This document shows positions 14,001 to 27,300 of a DNA stretch of 64,000 nt, one piece after another. A program made the position numbers and the translations under genes. Location of the stretch: NCBI GenBank assembly GCA_963070105.1, contig OY718805.1, positions 2,502,001 to 2,566,000 on the forward strand, read 5' to 3'. The stretch comes from Litomosoides sigmodontis (Eukaryota > Nematoda > Chromadorea > Rhabditida > Onchocercidae). Numbering within the stretch: the first letter of the stretch is position 1; the number at the start of each line of letters is the position of its first letter. Below the pieces are notes generated by a model that saw only the letters and a list, made by a program, of their open reading frames with translations, was not told the DNA's origin and ran no database searches.

Positions 14001-15011
14001 AGAAGGCGAATGGGAAATTATTGATGACAATTCAAGGTTCTGTTTAGAAATTTTGTAAACTTGCGGAATTAAATGTATAAAGTAGACTGAGAAAAGTGGC
14101 TTACAGGGTCGATGCTTTTTGTGGTGTATTGTAGATTTCTTAAATTTATTCGAATTATAATCATTAAAAATTCTCTTGCTTCATCGTAATCGTAATTTAG
14201 AGGGAATGAAGGGCGATCAAGCATCATCGATGACCATTGCATCATAAAAAAAACTGCAGGCGACCACTTCTTCGATAATTGGGAAATTCCTGCCTCAACA
14301 ACTGCAATTAAAAAACCGTATCTATTTTTGCCCAATTTTTTCTCAAATCATTATGGTATCAATTTGTCATATCATTGTTTGTGATGAGGACCTTATCGAG
14401 AAATAATTATATCGGTACACACGCTTCACTCAGAAATTTTTAAAAACGGCTTAGTATGCAGAGTAATATGTTTCGTGGACTTTTTTTTTTATCGTACCAT
14501 CTCCTTTTTCGAGTAAAATCTCTGTAAGAAGAAAGATTTCGCTTTTGAAAATCTATTTTAGGTCTAGGCCAGCTATAACCGCTGCAGTTACTGAGCCGTC
14601 TAGTGATAGCGCGTTGAAGAAATTTGCAAATGCGAGGGCAATATCATCTGATCAATATTTTGGTGGTCCGCAAGTGGATGTGAGGATTTTAAATAGTACA
14701 CTGATTACAGGAAATGAAATAGATAAATAGCGGAGTTAGTTAATATTGTCCCAAAGTTGGATTTTATAGTAGAGGTGATTTCTTTTTAGTATGAGGCACA
14801 ATCAAGATTGAATCGTTTCGAAGGTTCAAGTGGAATTGGTAGTGATGATTTGTTTGGTAATGGCGAAAACAGTTCATACGGTGGTGGTTATGCGAGTCAA
14901 ATGCCAGAAATGGCGACAATTAGAGATAGCATGAAAGTGGGTGCTAGCAAAGTAGCTGGGAAGTTATCATCTCTGAGTAACTCCGTTGCGCATTATCTTG
15001 CGGTGAGTTAA
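11066..15011 (+). CDS. ADP-ribosylation factor GTPase-activating protein, ArfGAP2/3 type
   Basis: Stimulates GTP hydrolysis by Arf1 on COPI-coated Golgi vesicles (family knowledge). Exons: 11066-11146, 11512-11703, 12077-12157, 12505-12721, 13131-13231, 13379-13579, 13816-14036, 14562-14679, 14790-15002, all in phase, 475 codons. The ArfGAP zinc finger is complete: CFDC, a 16-residue spacer, then CIDC, followed by HRNLGVH, whose arginine is the catalytic finger. The tail carries the features of the ArfGAP2/3 branch: an [13 protein letters not shown] basic patch, [16 protein letters not shown] with an SHSV motif, then [24 protein letters not shown] and a C-terminal [11 protein letters not shown] helix. 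Start ATG at 11066 gives a family-like N-terminus ([17 protein letters not shown]). The 3' end is open: reading past the donor at 15003 gives VS and a stop at 15011; splicing to 15196-15219 would instead end in RYFPECL. Confidence 0.93.
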
Positions 15012-18000
15012 TTTAGAGATATACATTAAAATTTTTCTGTCGTTGCTATCTTAGTAATTTATCAGAGAAATAGAAAGCCAAACATAATGCAGGAATAAGT
15101 CTGATATACTATTTGTTTCAGAGCCTTTTAAAAATTCACTTATTGCCGTGTGCAAACAGAAAAATAAATTTTCTTTCATGTTATTTTTTAAACAGAGATA
15201 TTTTCCCGAATGTTTATGAAAAGGAATACAAAGCTTGACCTTCTGCGGGATTTCTAAATTGATATTCTATCCGTTTGCTGTCACAGAGTTTATCCATTCC
15301 TGCTTCCGGTTTGAAATCTTTAAATTGTGGAAATTGCTGTATATAAGTTATGGCAAAATTTTTCTAATACTTTGAAATGACCTTTTTGAAATGAAATATT
15401 TTGAAAAAATTGAAACGCCTGAAAGCTTTATTTCAGCGAACAAAGATATAATTTCCGGAATGAAAGGTTTATCATCAGTATGATTTTTTTCGGGTCTTAT
15501 GTTTCTTTGACAGAAAGTCGTTTTCTACGTTGGCTTGTAACTTCTCTATCGATTGTTTGATTAAATTTCTGTTTCAGTTCATAGAACCGTTTAATATATG
15601 TTAGTGTGCTTTCTTGTTCTTTCGAAGCTGTTGTATTTTGTTGCATGATGGAGCTTTGGCTTCACATCTGGTGCAGTGAATTTTTTTTCCTACTACATTA
15701 TTGTAGATATTTAGAAACATGCTAAAATTGGGATGAAAATTTCTGCAGTTTTCGATACACAGTATTTTTTCGGTTGACGAAAATTTTTAAAAACATAAAG
15801 CTTCATGCAAGAAAATTTGTACAATTCAGTTTAATTAATGAGATTGAACGGAACACTAATGTGAGAATTACTGGGAGCTAACGTTAGATGAGATTCTAGC
15901 AATGAAGGAGTTTTAGCTACTTTTCTGTTTGTGCTTACAAGTTTCCAGAGAACTTAGAACTTTCATTTCTAATGTCCTGGAGAAGCTAATGTTTATCGGG
16001 TCATTTTCGAATTCAGCATCTAGATCGGTTAAGCCAGGTCACAATAGTTCTGTTTTTGTAATTGTTATGGAGGGCGAGGTATTTTCATGACCCCGAGCTA
16101 TCATAATCGGTAAAGGATTTTATGTTCTGCAGTGCATTGAAGGAACTAACAACTAAATGGATTGAACAAAATTTCATGAATGATCGATCCTTTTCTATTG
16201 CTTTTCTAGACATTGCTTTCTGTAAAAGTTATCATTTAGAAATTCTTCATTTTCCATCCCTTAAGTTTCTTGTTTTGCAATGAACGGTGTCGGGTCGTGT
16301 TTGTGTTTGTACATCAGAATTCGTAGTTTTGGTAGTAGGGTCTTGTTCATAGTCAAAAAATTCAACCCATTTTTTCATCTTTATTTTTGATCGATGAGTG
16401 ACAAGTGATTCCGAGAATCTCCCTTGAAGTGAAGTGAAATTAATAGATTGTTGTTGGTGGCGAAATACGAGGGAAATACAGCGAATGCTAGATTGAATCA
16501 CAAACCTGAAGTTTGCTTAAATGTTCTAAAATACAGACACGGCCTGACACTAATTTTCTTTTAAAAAATGCTCAGTTTATTCGAATTAAGAAGTTTTTCT
16601 TCAGAACAATCAAGATCGTTACTGATTATCGGTCATAAAGAAACAGGAAACATCCAGTCTGATTCTGCTTATGTTGTAACTCATTTGATGGTTTACAAAC
16701 GGAGTGAACGCCGCCACGATTCCACTAATTTGCTTTTTCTTTCTGAAAACAGTGCTTTGATAATAAATGAATTTGGAAAATTTGGCTATCTACCTGTGGA
16801 ATACGCCTTTTGTCTTAGAACTGCTTCCTGTGAAATGTTTGAAAGTTTAATTGTGATTGTATGTTGGCAATAATTTAAAGTTAGAATTTGAAATATTTGA
16901 AATCATGTGTAATGATGGGAACTTTCGGGGTTGTAGTATATAATAAAATTATTTGAAATGGTTTCGTTTCACCTCAATTCTGACTCGCCAGTAAGAAATC
17001 GGATATGCAAAAAGACCATGCTCGACAGTAAGATTGATGTGACCCAGTAAAATTATTAACACTTAAAACGGACTTTCTGATGTGTTACACTTCACTGACT
17101 TGGAGAGATTTGTGCCATTTCAACTTATTTCTATTGATGATTAAATTTGAACATGCTTCCCTACAATTTTTGAAATGTCTTATAAAAGTCCGAACGGGCA
17201 AAATTGGTTGGTGTTCGCTGAGTTAGGGGAATGACGTGAGAAAGAAACATGAAAATACTAGATGTAGCGGAAAACATTTTAATGATAACTGTTGAGAGTA
17301 AAGGTTAATTTCAACATGTTAATTTCAACTTCGTTTCGGACTCCCGTAGAAATCTTCCATTTCATTGCTATTCTTTTCGGGGAGGTGACTGAGTTGCTGC
17401 TAGTTGGCATAGCAATAGGGGGGTTGATAGTATGAAGGCATGAAAGTAAATAATAATATTTGATTAGATGCATGTAATGAGAGAGACCGGAGCAAATTTG
17501 CCGCTATTTTTCTAAAATTAAACTTCATTGTTTTCGGATAAGACAAACAACGATACAACAAACTGTACTTAAGAAAAAATAGACATATAATACAGCGCAA
17601 TGAATGCGTAAACTTTCCATAAAACAGGTGGTTTGTTGGATCATTCGATCCACAAAACAAAATTGATCATTTGCATCTTCCTAATTTACTTTTGTTTCAC
17701 ATTAATGATGTGATAAGCTCGTTGGGGATGACATTCGAACGAATGGGCCATTCGTCATTTTGATCGAATAGGCTTCTCTCAATAAATGCATTCAACAAGT
17801 TATATTGACTTTGCGCAAAACGAGCTGGACTTTTTCGCAGCACATCCTGAAGTGTGCCTATGTACTTTAAAATTTTTGGACTTGAAGCAATACGCTTTTA
17901 ATTGTGACAAATGAAATCTAAATGCTATATGTTCTACATTGAACCAACACACAGAAAGACCCCTCAGTTCTATACGCTCTTCGATGATGACGCGTGTGTG

Positions 18001-18303
18001 TCATTTGACTGCATTTCAGGAACTACTAACATTCTGGTGCAAATTTTTTTTTGGAGGAAGGGCGGGAAAGTGAACAACATACATATAACTAAAGACGCGA
18101 TAAATTTGACTATTATTCTGCACTTGATGTAATCCACTAAATTATTATTTTTGGAAAGCTGTAATACAGCCAGCGATTTATGTGTAAATGGCAAAGTTTG
18201 CCAGTTGTCAAGTAATCACAAATAGCTAGTATCAACCGACAAGATTTTGTTTTTCTTCATCTTAGTACGACACCTTTTTTTCCACTTACGGTCTCAAGTT
18301 TCA
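15012..18303. other. 3.3-kb gap between convergent genes
   Basis: This lies between the 3' ends of the ArfGAP gene (+) and APC1 (-), so both terminators or poly(A) signals should be here. The longest open frames are 16568-16873 (+, 101 codons), 16247-16378 (-, from an ATG at 16378, 43 codons) and 17911-18132 (+). None shows a family I know or a convincing exon chain. I searched the - strand for further C-terminal APC1 exons and found none. Confidence 0.5.
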
Positions 18304-21300
18304 TCAGACAGAATGTGAATTAAAAATTCCCTGGCATAGAAAGAGCTACAGATAATCATTAATGCAACGCACAACACCAATAAACATACCTTGACAAAAG
18401 AGAAAGCATAATCATAAGCTGCAATGCTACCATTATCAAGCTGAAAACTCCGAATCCATGACCCAAAAGCAAACACATTTGGTTTCTCTGTGTTTCCTAT
18501 GTCAACATTCGCCTCAGGTAAACTGAAATCGAATTTTTCGCGGAATTTTTGGTCCCTTTTCGCTGCATTTAGCAATTCTTTTTCACATATTGGCATCAAC
18601 ATTGGATCATTCGCCGTACTGCACATTTCTTTTATTGTTGCAACCACAATTTTTTGCTCTTTTCTGAAAAAAAGTTATGGAGGGATCAATTTGGATAGTC
18701 TTCGACTTATTAATTTTAATTACATCAATCAATTCGCATAAACTAAATATCTATTATCAGGACTGATTCATAGTAAAGAGTTAGATGGAAAGGCTTAGAG
18801 TAATCCATTAAATAAACCACGATCTGCTTATTCCCTTTCCCCCACAGTACGCTGAGGAAATTCAAGAATCCATCCCGACTTAACGCTCTGATAAAATTTA
18901 AAGATATCTTGGAAAACCATTCAAGAATCTCAAAAAAATGGCAAAACTTTCACTTACTGTCCTAAATAGTTCACCACCATCCGCCCATGCTGCTTTTTCA
19001 GAATTTCATCCAGTTTTTGCTTGTCTGATTCATGTCTCAAATCAAAAATTTGCTTTTCATACTCCTGTCCGCCAATCTGGATCTAAAATTTCAATTGACG
19101 TAGTTATTTAAGAAACCATCAGAATTTTGAGAGTTGTTCAAACTAATGTTTGATTTCTTAGCAACTGTAAATTACGGTTACTCCAATATCTGTAATAGCT
19201 TTAAAAATCTTGGTTTCGATAGAGACCAATTTGAACAAAGTAAAGTCATGAATTCGTAAGTTACAAATCGTAGAGAAATACTCTTCGACCCATATTTTCC
19301 TAAATTTTCTTTAGTACAACAGTATTTATAATACTTTGCTTTATGACAATTTTTTGATCTTTGCATAAGGTACTTACTTTATTTAGCAAACTCAGCTCAG
19401 GTATAATGCAAGGCGTACGAAGATTGAGAACATCTGGATACATGATTTTAGATCCCTGAAATCTCGAAACCTTGCAAATCCCTAAACTATTTCATAAGTT
19501 ATATTCAAGCGTTAACACATTAGGAACTGAAGACTGAAAACTGAATGCCATTGAAAGAATTCATGTTTGAAGGATTTAGCAATGTGAACTTCATGAAATG
19601 AAGAAAAATAACTCTATACCTTGAATGCAATTTCAACTTCCAGCGCTACCGGTTCCTCAGTATCTGCGTCAATTGAACATAGCAAGCGTTCCTCAGCTGC
19701 AATTACCCAAAGTAATCGAAGCGGTTGTAAATACGTTCTGGAAAAATACGTTGAGTGATCATCAGTGTTTCTTATTATCGCTTCAAAACAAAATTTTTCT
19801 TTGCGTTTTATCCGATATAATAGACAAATAAAGGAGAAATAAATAAAAACATGAAATTAACACATTAATGTAGAATGAAATTATGTAAACTCCCGCCGGA
19901 ACACGTACTTACTTTACTTTTATAGTTAGAATACACATACAACGTCCACATAGGAAAAGAAAGAAAGGAAGTCCAGATAGAAAGAGGAAACAAAGCTCAA
20001 TCGGTTTTGAGGGAAGCTCAAGCTATTGTTGATTAACCTATATTTCCTCCATTCTTTTTCTTTCCGTTAGATTAAGAAAAGAAAACTTACCGATTATCAT
20101 TTAGCGTATGAGGACTAACGGGATAGAATGAAATAACGAGTGCAGCAACTGATAAATCGTCTGTTTTTAAAGCATATCTGGAAGAAAATCACTTTTAGTT
20201 AAGAAAAAACACTAGAAGAATTAACAATTAACGCTAGAATAGTTTCAATTTTCACTTCTGTTCCGGTCATTAATCAAATTATGACACTTTAACATCTGAA
20301 ATCAGATAATGCTAATTCATGTGATTGTAAATGATATACGAGTGGATGAAAAAAATGCTTTGAACCTCCCACGACCAAGCATCAACATTCCTATTACTGT
20401 GTTCGCAGTGGTATATAAGCTATGAGACGTATTATCCCGATATGCATCCGGTAATGTTATACGAGTGCGAAGAAATCGACAAAGACGCATCACTTGCAAA
20501 TTTCCACTGCCTGCCATAAGCTGGAAATAGTCACAGTTATTGCAACACTGCGTTAAGCATGCATTATCTAAAATGTAACCAGATTTAAAATTAGATCTTC
20601 CGACAACAATTATAATTTACGTTTTAAATGTATTAGTTTTCAAAATTTCGCAAGAAAATCAAAAAACGGTACGTCGCATACTACAGCAAAATATTGTAAG
20701 ACAACATCTAAAAAAATTACAATTGTTGGAATACCATATATATTAAAATTGAATAACATAGTAAAAACTTCGAAAAAAGAACATACGATGCCCAGTGAGC
20801 TAATGAGAGTGCTCAAAACATTAAGGCAAGCACTGGCGCCAGCGGCAAGACTCATCTTACTACAAATGTGTTGCGCATCCGGCGGTAAAACCATTTTTAT
20901 ATAATGCCACTACAAATGAAAAGAATAGTCGTTTTTTGAGTATTGAAAAGGATTTTTTATAACTCAAAGGGATATTGAAACGACAGCTCACGTAGCGAAG
21001 GGATATACACATAAACGACTATTCATATATATATGCATGAGTAAATGTAGCAAAATAATTAAATTCCTGGGAAGTGAAGCTGCATTTTTTAACTGTATTA
21101 ACAGTAATACAGCTTATGACACCTAGCAAATGAAATGGTTCAAATGATACTACTTGTACCCAGCAAAATGAACGATCAGTTCATTTGGGTTCCATCCCTT
21201 TTTAGGAAAGAGATAAAATCTTACGATTATATCAAAAGCTTCGGAGTTCCATGTTGATGCAAAACGAAGAGCCATTGCAAAGCAGGACCCAGCTACAACA

Positions 21301-24300
21301 TTCAGGTACGTCTAAAAGACATCTGCTGTAAGAGCAATGAATTTATGAATCCTCGAGCCAATACCCATTCACTCATCCGTCTATATTTGTTAATAAACTA
21401 TGGCTTTCGAATGATATCCAAATTATGATCTTGATAACAGCTGTCGAATATCAATTATAAAACAGAACAGACGAAGCCGCTATTCCAAATAATTTTTGAT
21501 CCGGAAAAAATTTCTCCTCAATGTCTTTTGTGAATAAGAAGCCAACACCTTTACGGTAATAAATACAACCAAGTCAAATCACACCCCGGTAAAATATTGA
21601 AGAAAATACAACTAGTAAAAATAACCTGAGCTATGGTTTGCTTATCAACTGCAGCTTGCAGCATTCGTAAGTTTTCCTCCTCATCATCATCAGTTTTTTG
21701 CAATTCGTTGAATAAACGATCCTTATAATTCAGCACAATTAATGATACTGACTCTTCCACCCAATTCTTGGAAGCTGTTATTTCATTCCACAAAACAAGA
21801 TGTCGGCAAAGCGTTCTAAAAATCATCTCTTTACAACTTAGTTCGTTCTTCACTAATAAAGAAACTTCTTCGAAATAAACATCTTATTCTTCTAATCTTT
21901 CTTGATTCTCGAAAGCAATTTCGAGACAGTGTCTAATTAATAGTGATTAATTCAATTTGATTCTATAAAAGCTAGTTAAATTATGGCGTCTACCTGATTA
22001 ATATAACATCAGGTCGAATTTCCTCAATCGCGGATATCGTTTCAGGAATTTTCAAGCTTTCTGCTGCCCATTTATTCCCTGTTCGAAGATACATCAGACC
22101 TAAGGCAATAGCTGCTGGACTTGCTGCAATAAGCCAAATTTCTTGAGTGAGCTACGAACATATAAGTTCAAAAAATTTTTTGATGTAATTTTTCTGAAGA
22201 TTCTGAGAGCAAAAAGATCAGAAATGAGTAAAATATTAGAAATCGAGAGAAAAAGATGATTTGGAGGAAATGTGTGAAAGCATTCGACATAAAAACGAAA
22301 AACTAGGAAATTTTAAAGGTTTTTTAAAATGACTAAACGTCTTCTGAGGCTATGCAGGTCGATTCTATATTTTTTCAGGAAATATACGAAAATCATGGAC
22401 TCGATCATAACACATAAAATGTTAAGGAAAGACTATGAACAGAGCTGTCCGAAAGTGTTGTGTGACCCTTAACCGCAAACTTTCCAATCCATAAGTGATT
22501 TAACGTAAACAAATGATCGAACTAAAACAAGCCTGTAAGATGTGGATTGACATTTTCGGATCCTCGAACGTGATTTGACTGTGAGAAAGATGAGGCAGTA
22601 GTGGTATGTCTCGAAGATGCGCTCTCCGTGGTAGTTGTAGGAAATACGCATAGTGACCGCAATCCACCTTCCATTAACACTACAAGTCTGGATGCTATTA
22701 CCGGATATTGCTCCACAAACGGGACACTCGACAACAAATCTTCTCCGCGTCCTGGAATTTACGTAAGGAAATGTATTCTTACAAATATATTATTAATCCA
22801 TAATGACATATAAACAATAAATTTCGCCCACCCAAAGCAATAAGACCAATAGCAAATCCTGCAGAAAGGGAATATGAGTATCGATCAGTTGGTGGTTCAT
22901 GATCCGGACATGCAGGTCGACCTATCTCATTGATTAGCTGACTTAATATGCCCATATGTGATGATTGCGCAAACAGAAGGCCCAGTGCTACAAGTGCCGC
23001 CGTTTGAATCATTGTATCGATATGCAGTTCAAGTAATGTTGGACCCATCATAAATGGTAAGTGTGTTACCATCATTTTATACATCTGGAAACAAGTTTAA
23101 AATTACAGTCCATGGAAAACAAGTAAAAACATTTTGTTGAAATCAACATTCATACTTCTTTTAAACCCAGAGAAAGAGCAGCAGTGACCTGTAAAAATCA
23201 AGTCGTGAGTTGGAAAAAATTACCCAGCACGTTTTGCACTGAATCTTTGTACTCCCAATATATTTCCAATGTAAAAATTATAACTGCTCCTTATGAATAT
23301 AACATTCCATTAATACTTTTAATTTGGTTCTTGGAGTACCGATATTTCCGAAATACAATATTAATTAGATAACAGTAGTCACTGGCTTATTTAAAGCTTT
23401 TTTTTTAACATCCAATTCGCACGACTGCAGTGAATTCTACACTACCATAAGATGTTTTAAGTCAGATACTGCATAAATAACGGACTAATAAAAGTTTGAA
23501 ACCCGAATCTTTTCAGAATTTTGGGCAGGCTTCATAAGCAAGTATGAACAGATAAATCCAGAAATACATTTTCACAAACTCAATTAGTCTACCTGCACGT
23601 CAGCGGTTGTTCGCCGACTTACACCACATCCAAGCAGAATTGCAATGCTCATTACCGGATCACCGCTACTCAAAAGTTCATGTATCATAAACAAATTCAT
23701 ACTCGTTATATGGCCATTTAATCCAAATGCATACATTAAACCAGCAGCCTCTGGCCCCTGCTGCAATAAATTAGGAAATTAACAAAAAATGATATTCAAT
23801 ATTTCCGAAAATCGACCTTCGGGAAAATATGTTACTTTTAAATTTAGAAGTAAAAAAGTCAATAATTTTGGTACCAAATTATTGATGCTCATAGCAAGCC
23901 ATTCACTGTCAAGGCGTAAACTGTTACAATCACCGATACATAGCCCAGCAGCAACAGCGTTGTAAAATAAGCTCCACTTGATTATCGGTTTGATTACCTA
24001 TAAATTCATTTTTAGAAATTTATGATCAGCCCTTGTCTAGTATGAAAGACCTGTTGCATTAAATTATTACGCTTGTTTATTTAATTGTGCTTCGGGTCTT
24101 CCGAAAAAATTATTCTATTTCAACTGCTGATATAAAAACAAAAAAGGCATACTTCATTTTGTGGTAGTTCAACTGGTGTATTCGTCGGATGCAGTCGACC
24201 TTGTAGATTAAGTGGAGGTATTGCACGTGGTCGGCTAAGGGGAGGTGAAAAAGACCGAAAATCGAGTGTTGAACGTCCAAAAGCGTGTGTTATATTACGC

Positions 24301-27300
24301 ATGCTAAAGGATTTCAGAAGGCGTTCAGCCATATCTCGCTGGCTTGCTTCCGAAAGAACCTGAAAGAAATGCCTATGGATCTCAGTTCTAATAAGTACAG
24401 GTAAATCGTTGGTAATGTAAATGACAATTCCTCATCTGATCATTTGAGAATTTACATTTTATTTCATTGACTACAGCGTACAAAACAATAAATGTTAAAA
24501 TTATAGCGAGCGATGTTCAAGTTAAATCTGCCTAAAATAAGCCGAAACATTTATTTATTAATAAACAAATCTTAACACACTTGTCAATCGAAAAACTGCT
24601 ACAACGCCTGACTTCTAATCCTATCATATATTTATGGCACACACCTACTTTATTTTATTTCAAATAATCTACAACAAGCAGATATGAAAAGAAAGATCCG
24701 TATCACTCAGCCCAATCTTTTCTAGAAAGAAAAACTCCAATCTCGAATTACCACCGCTGTAAGCACTGCCAAATGCTGAACAAGGATCCACAACCGTTGA
24801 GATATCCAGACAGCAAACACTTATATTTGATGCACTTCCCGCAAATACGTATATCAAACTTACTTCATTACTTGATGGTATAAAAATTGGGCGTCGACTA
24901 TCAAGCATTTGTATTACGTTAATGCATCGTAAATCGTGCTTCCATCGTCGCCTCGTAATTAGAAAATTTTCTTCCGCAGATGGCATATGACTGAAAGTTT
25001 AGAAAATAAAATCTAAGAAATATGTTTTTCAAAGTGCTCGGAATTTCAAATTTAGTACGCACACTAAGTCTAAATTAAGTTAAAATTTCACAGACCAAAT
25101 TGTCAGCTTTAACTTCCAGGCATGTTCAAATTTAATGCGTGATCTCATTTCTTAAATTATCGCATTCCTCGCTTGATTGTAAAAGAAAGTAATTTAAGGT
25201 AGTGCTGATAGTAATTACATGTTGAACATGTTTTAAAGGACATGAAATCTGAAGCACAAACCTTCGATCTTTCTGACATACTGGAGGTGTAAGAAAATGC
25301 AATGTTTTCGTTAGCTGCTCATAAAGCAATTCGCATAAAATTATAGCAACCGCTGGTGGTAGATCCAACAGCGAAGATTTCGTGAATTTGAACAGTTGAG
25401 CCAATTTTTCGCACCTACAAAATAAGAACATTCAAAAACTTTCCTTTACTTGTAAATTCGCTAAAATTTACTAATCAGTTCGAAGGAAGAAATTTTCCAA
25501 ATTAATTTAACCTCAGTTAAGAACAAGAATTAATGATAGTTCATTAGCCATTAATTTTTTGCTAACTAATATGTTTATTATTGCCAGCGCAAGATAATTG
25601 TTCTGGCACTCACACAAAGACTTTTTTAAGTCTTCGCAACTGTATATGGAGTATACCATTATAATCACGAAATGATTTATCAATAATTTCGAGTATTTGA
25701 TGCTAAATTAAATTTTGCCAAGCTACTTGCAGAGCCCGATATGCTATCATATTCCCCACTTCGTGGAATTAGTTGCAGAATTCTTGGTCAGATACATTCA
25801 TTTGAAGCTCAAATCATGATTTTTTTTCAATCTCTAGAACAAACTTTTCAACTGCCGCAGAATTTTCATTCAAGATACTAGCAAACTGTTGCGCATCAGT
25901 CTTTGTTAAGCGCAGTTTTTTCTCGTACGATTTTCCCAGAACTTTCTGAAAACAAGGTTCCTAAATAAATATTTTTGAAAAGTTTTCAGCTTTCATTTTC
26001 ACGTTTTAGAACAATGAACTTTAAAATAAGTTGGCAAGTTCTGACTGAAATTCAGAAATCGGGATTATAATTCTCGAGATAAAAAATCCATCGAAATCGA
26101 AGAAAAACAAAGGAGAAAAAAGGAAGACAATGGATTTAGGAAAATGAAAATAGAAGAACAAACAATTCTTAAAAAGCAACATTTTCACTTACTTGAACAT
26201 CGGCAATATTTTCCAGTCGTTTCAACCCAATAGCAATTGTAATGACAATTGGAGAGAAGAAATGTGATGAAGTGATCGACGTCAAATGACTTTTGCCATC
26301 CAAAAATCGTAACAAGTTATCATGCCATGATGGTATACGTTCAGATGAAAATCGAGAACTCATCAAAAGCGTTTGAAGCACTTTGCGTCCACCTGTGGAA
26401 AGATGATATCTCCTGCATGCTCATTCATGTTAAAATCCACTTGAAGCTTTTAAACTGGACGACATGTAAATGATGCTTTTAATGGTTTTTTCTTTTTTTT
26501 TAATGGTTTTTTCTTTTTGTTTTTTCTTCTTTTAATGGTTTTTCCTTTTTTTTTAGTTAATGAAATATATGCTAACATGAGAAACTGTGATTGGCACAAG
26601 TTGTTTCGGTACATTTTAATAAAATTTAAAATGCACTTGCCTTCCAAAATTCTGAAATTTTGATTTGATAGCATAGGAAAATCCTTTCTGTAGTAATCAG
26701 CATAACTTTTTAATTCAAAAATCCTGCAATGAGACTTCTGCAGTTTCAAAGTTTGCAGATGTTAATTTCTTCAAAAGCAAATTTGAAATCGACCTGCGAG
26801 AACTTCAAATATATTTTTAATATTTTTGTGCCACCTAAATTATGAATAAAACAACTGCATAATTAAAAAAATCATGCAAAAGGGAAGCAAAATCGCCTTT
26901 GGGATATCCCAAATTATTCAGAATGTTTGTGAAAATTTTTAAAGTTATGGCTGATGAAGATAATTATTCTTAATCTTACAACTTTGGAATTTTGGAGATG
27001 TTTCTTCTACAGTAACTAATCGTACTTACTGAGCAAAAGCATGTAGTGAAGATGCTAGAATAAACAATAATGATATCGTCCTTCTATCTAATTTAGCCGA
27101 TTCATAAATAGCGTGTAGTCCGGAAAATATCGCTAAGGAATAACCAAAAAAATTGCACTCGTCATTGACTGAAACACTATAATACTTTGGAGTAATATTT
27201 TCTGCGTTATCAAAACTCCACCAACGGCTGCCGCAAAAATGCTTCATTTTTTGCCAAGCCTGAAATAATTTTGAAGAAACGGAAATGATTTCTGAAAAAC

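Noticed and set aside
26450..26749. Lysine-rich - strand protein
   Set aside because: The lysine part is the T-rich intronic repeat; only 26723-26637 in this frame is a real APC1 exon.
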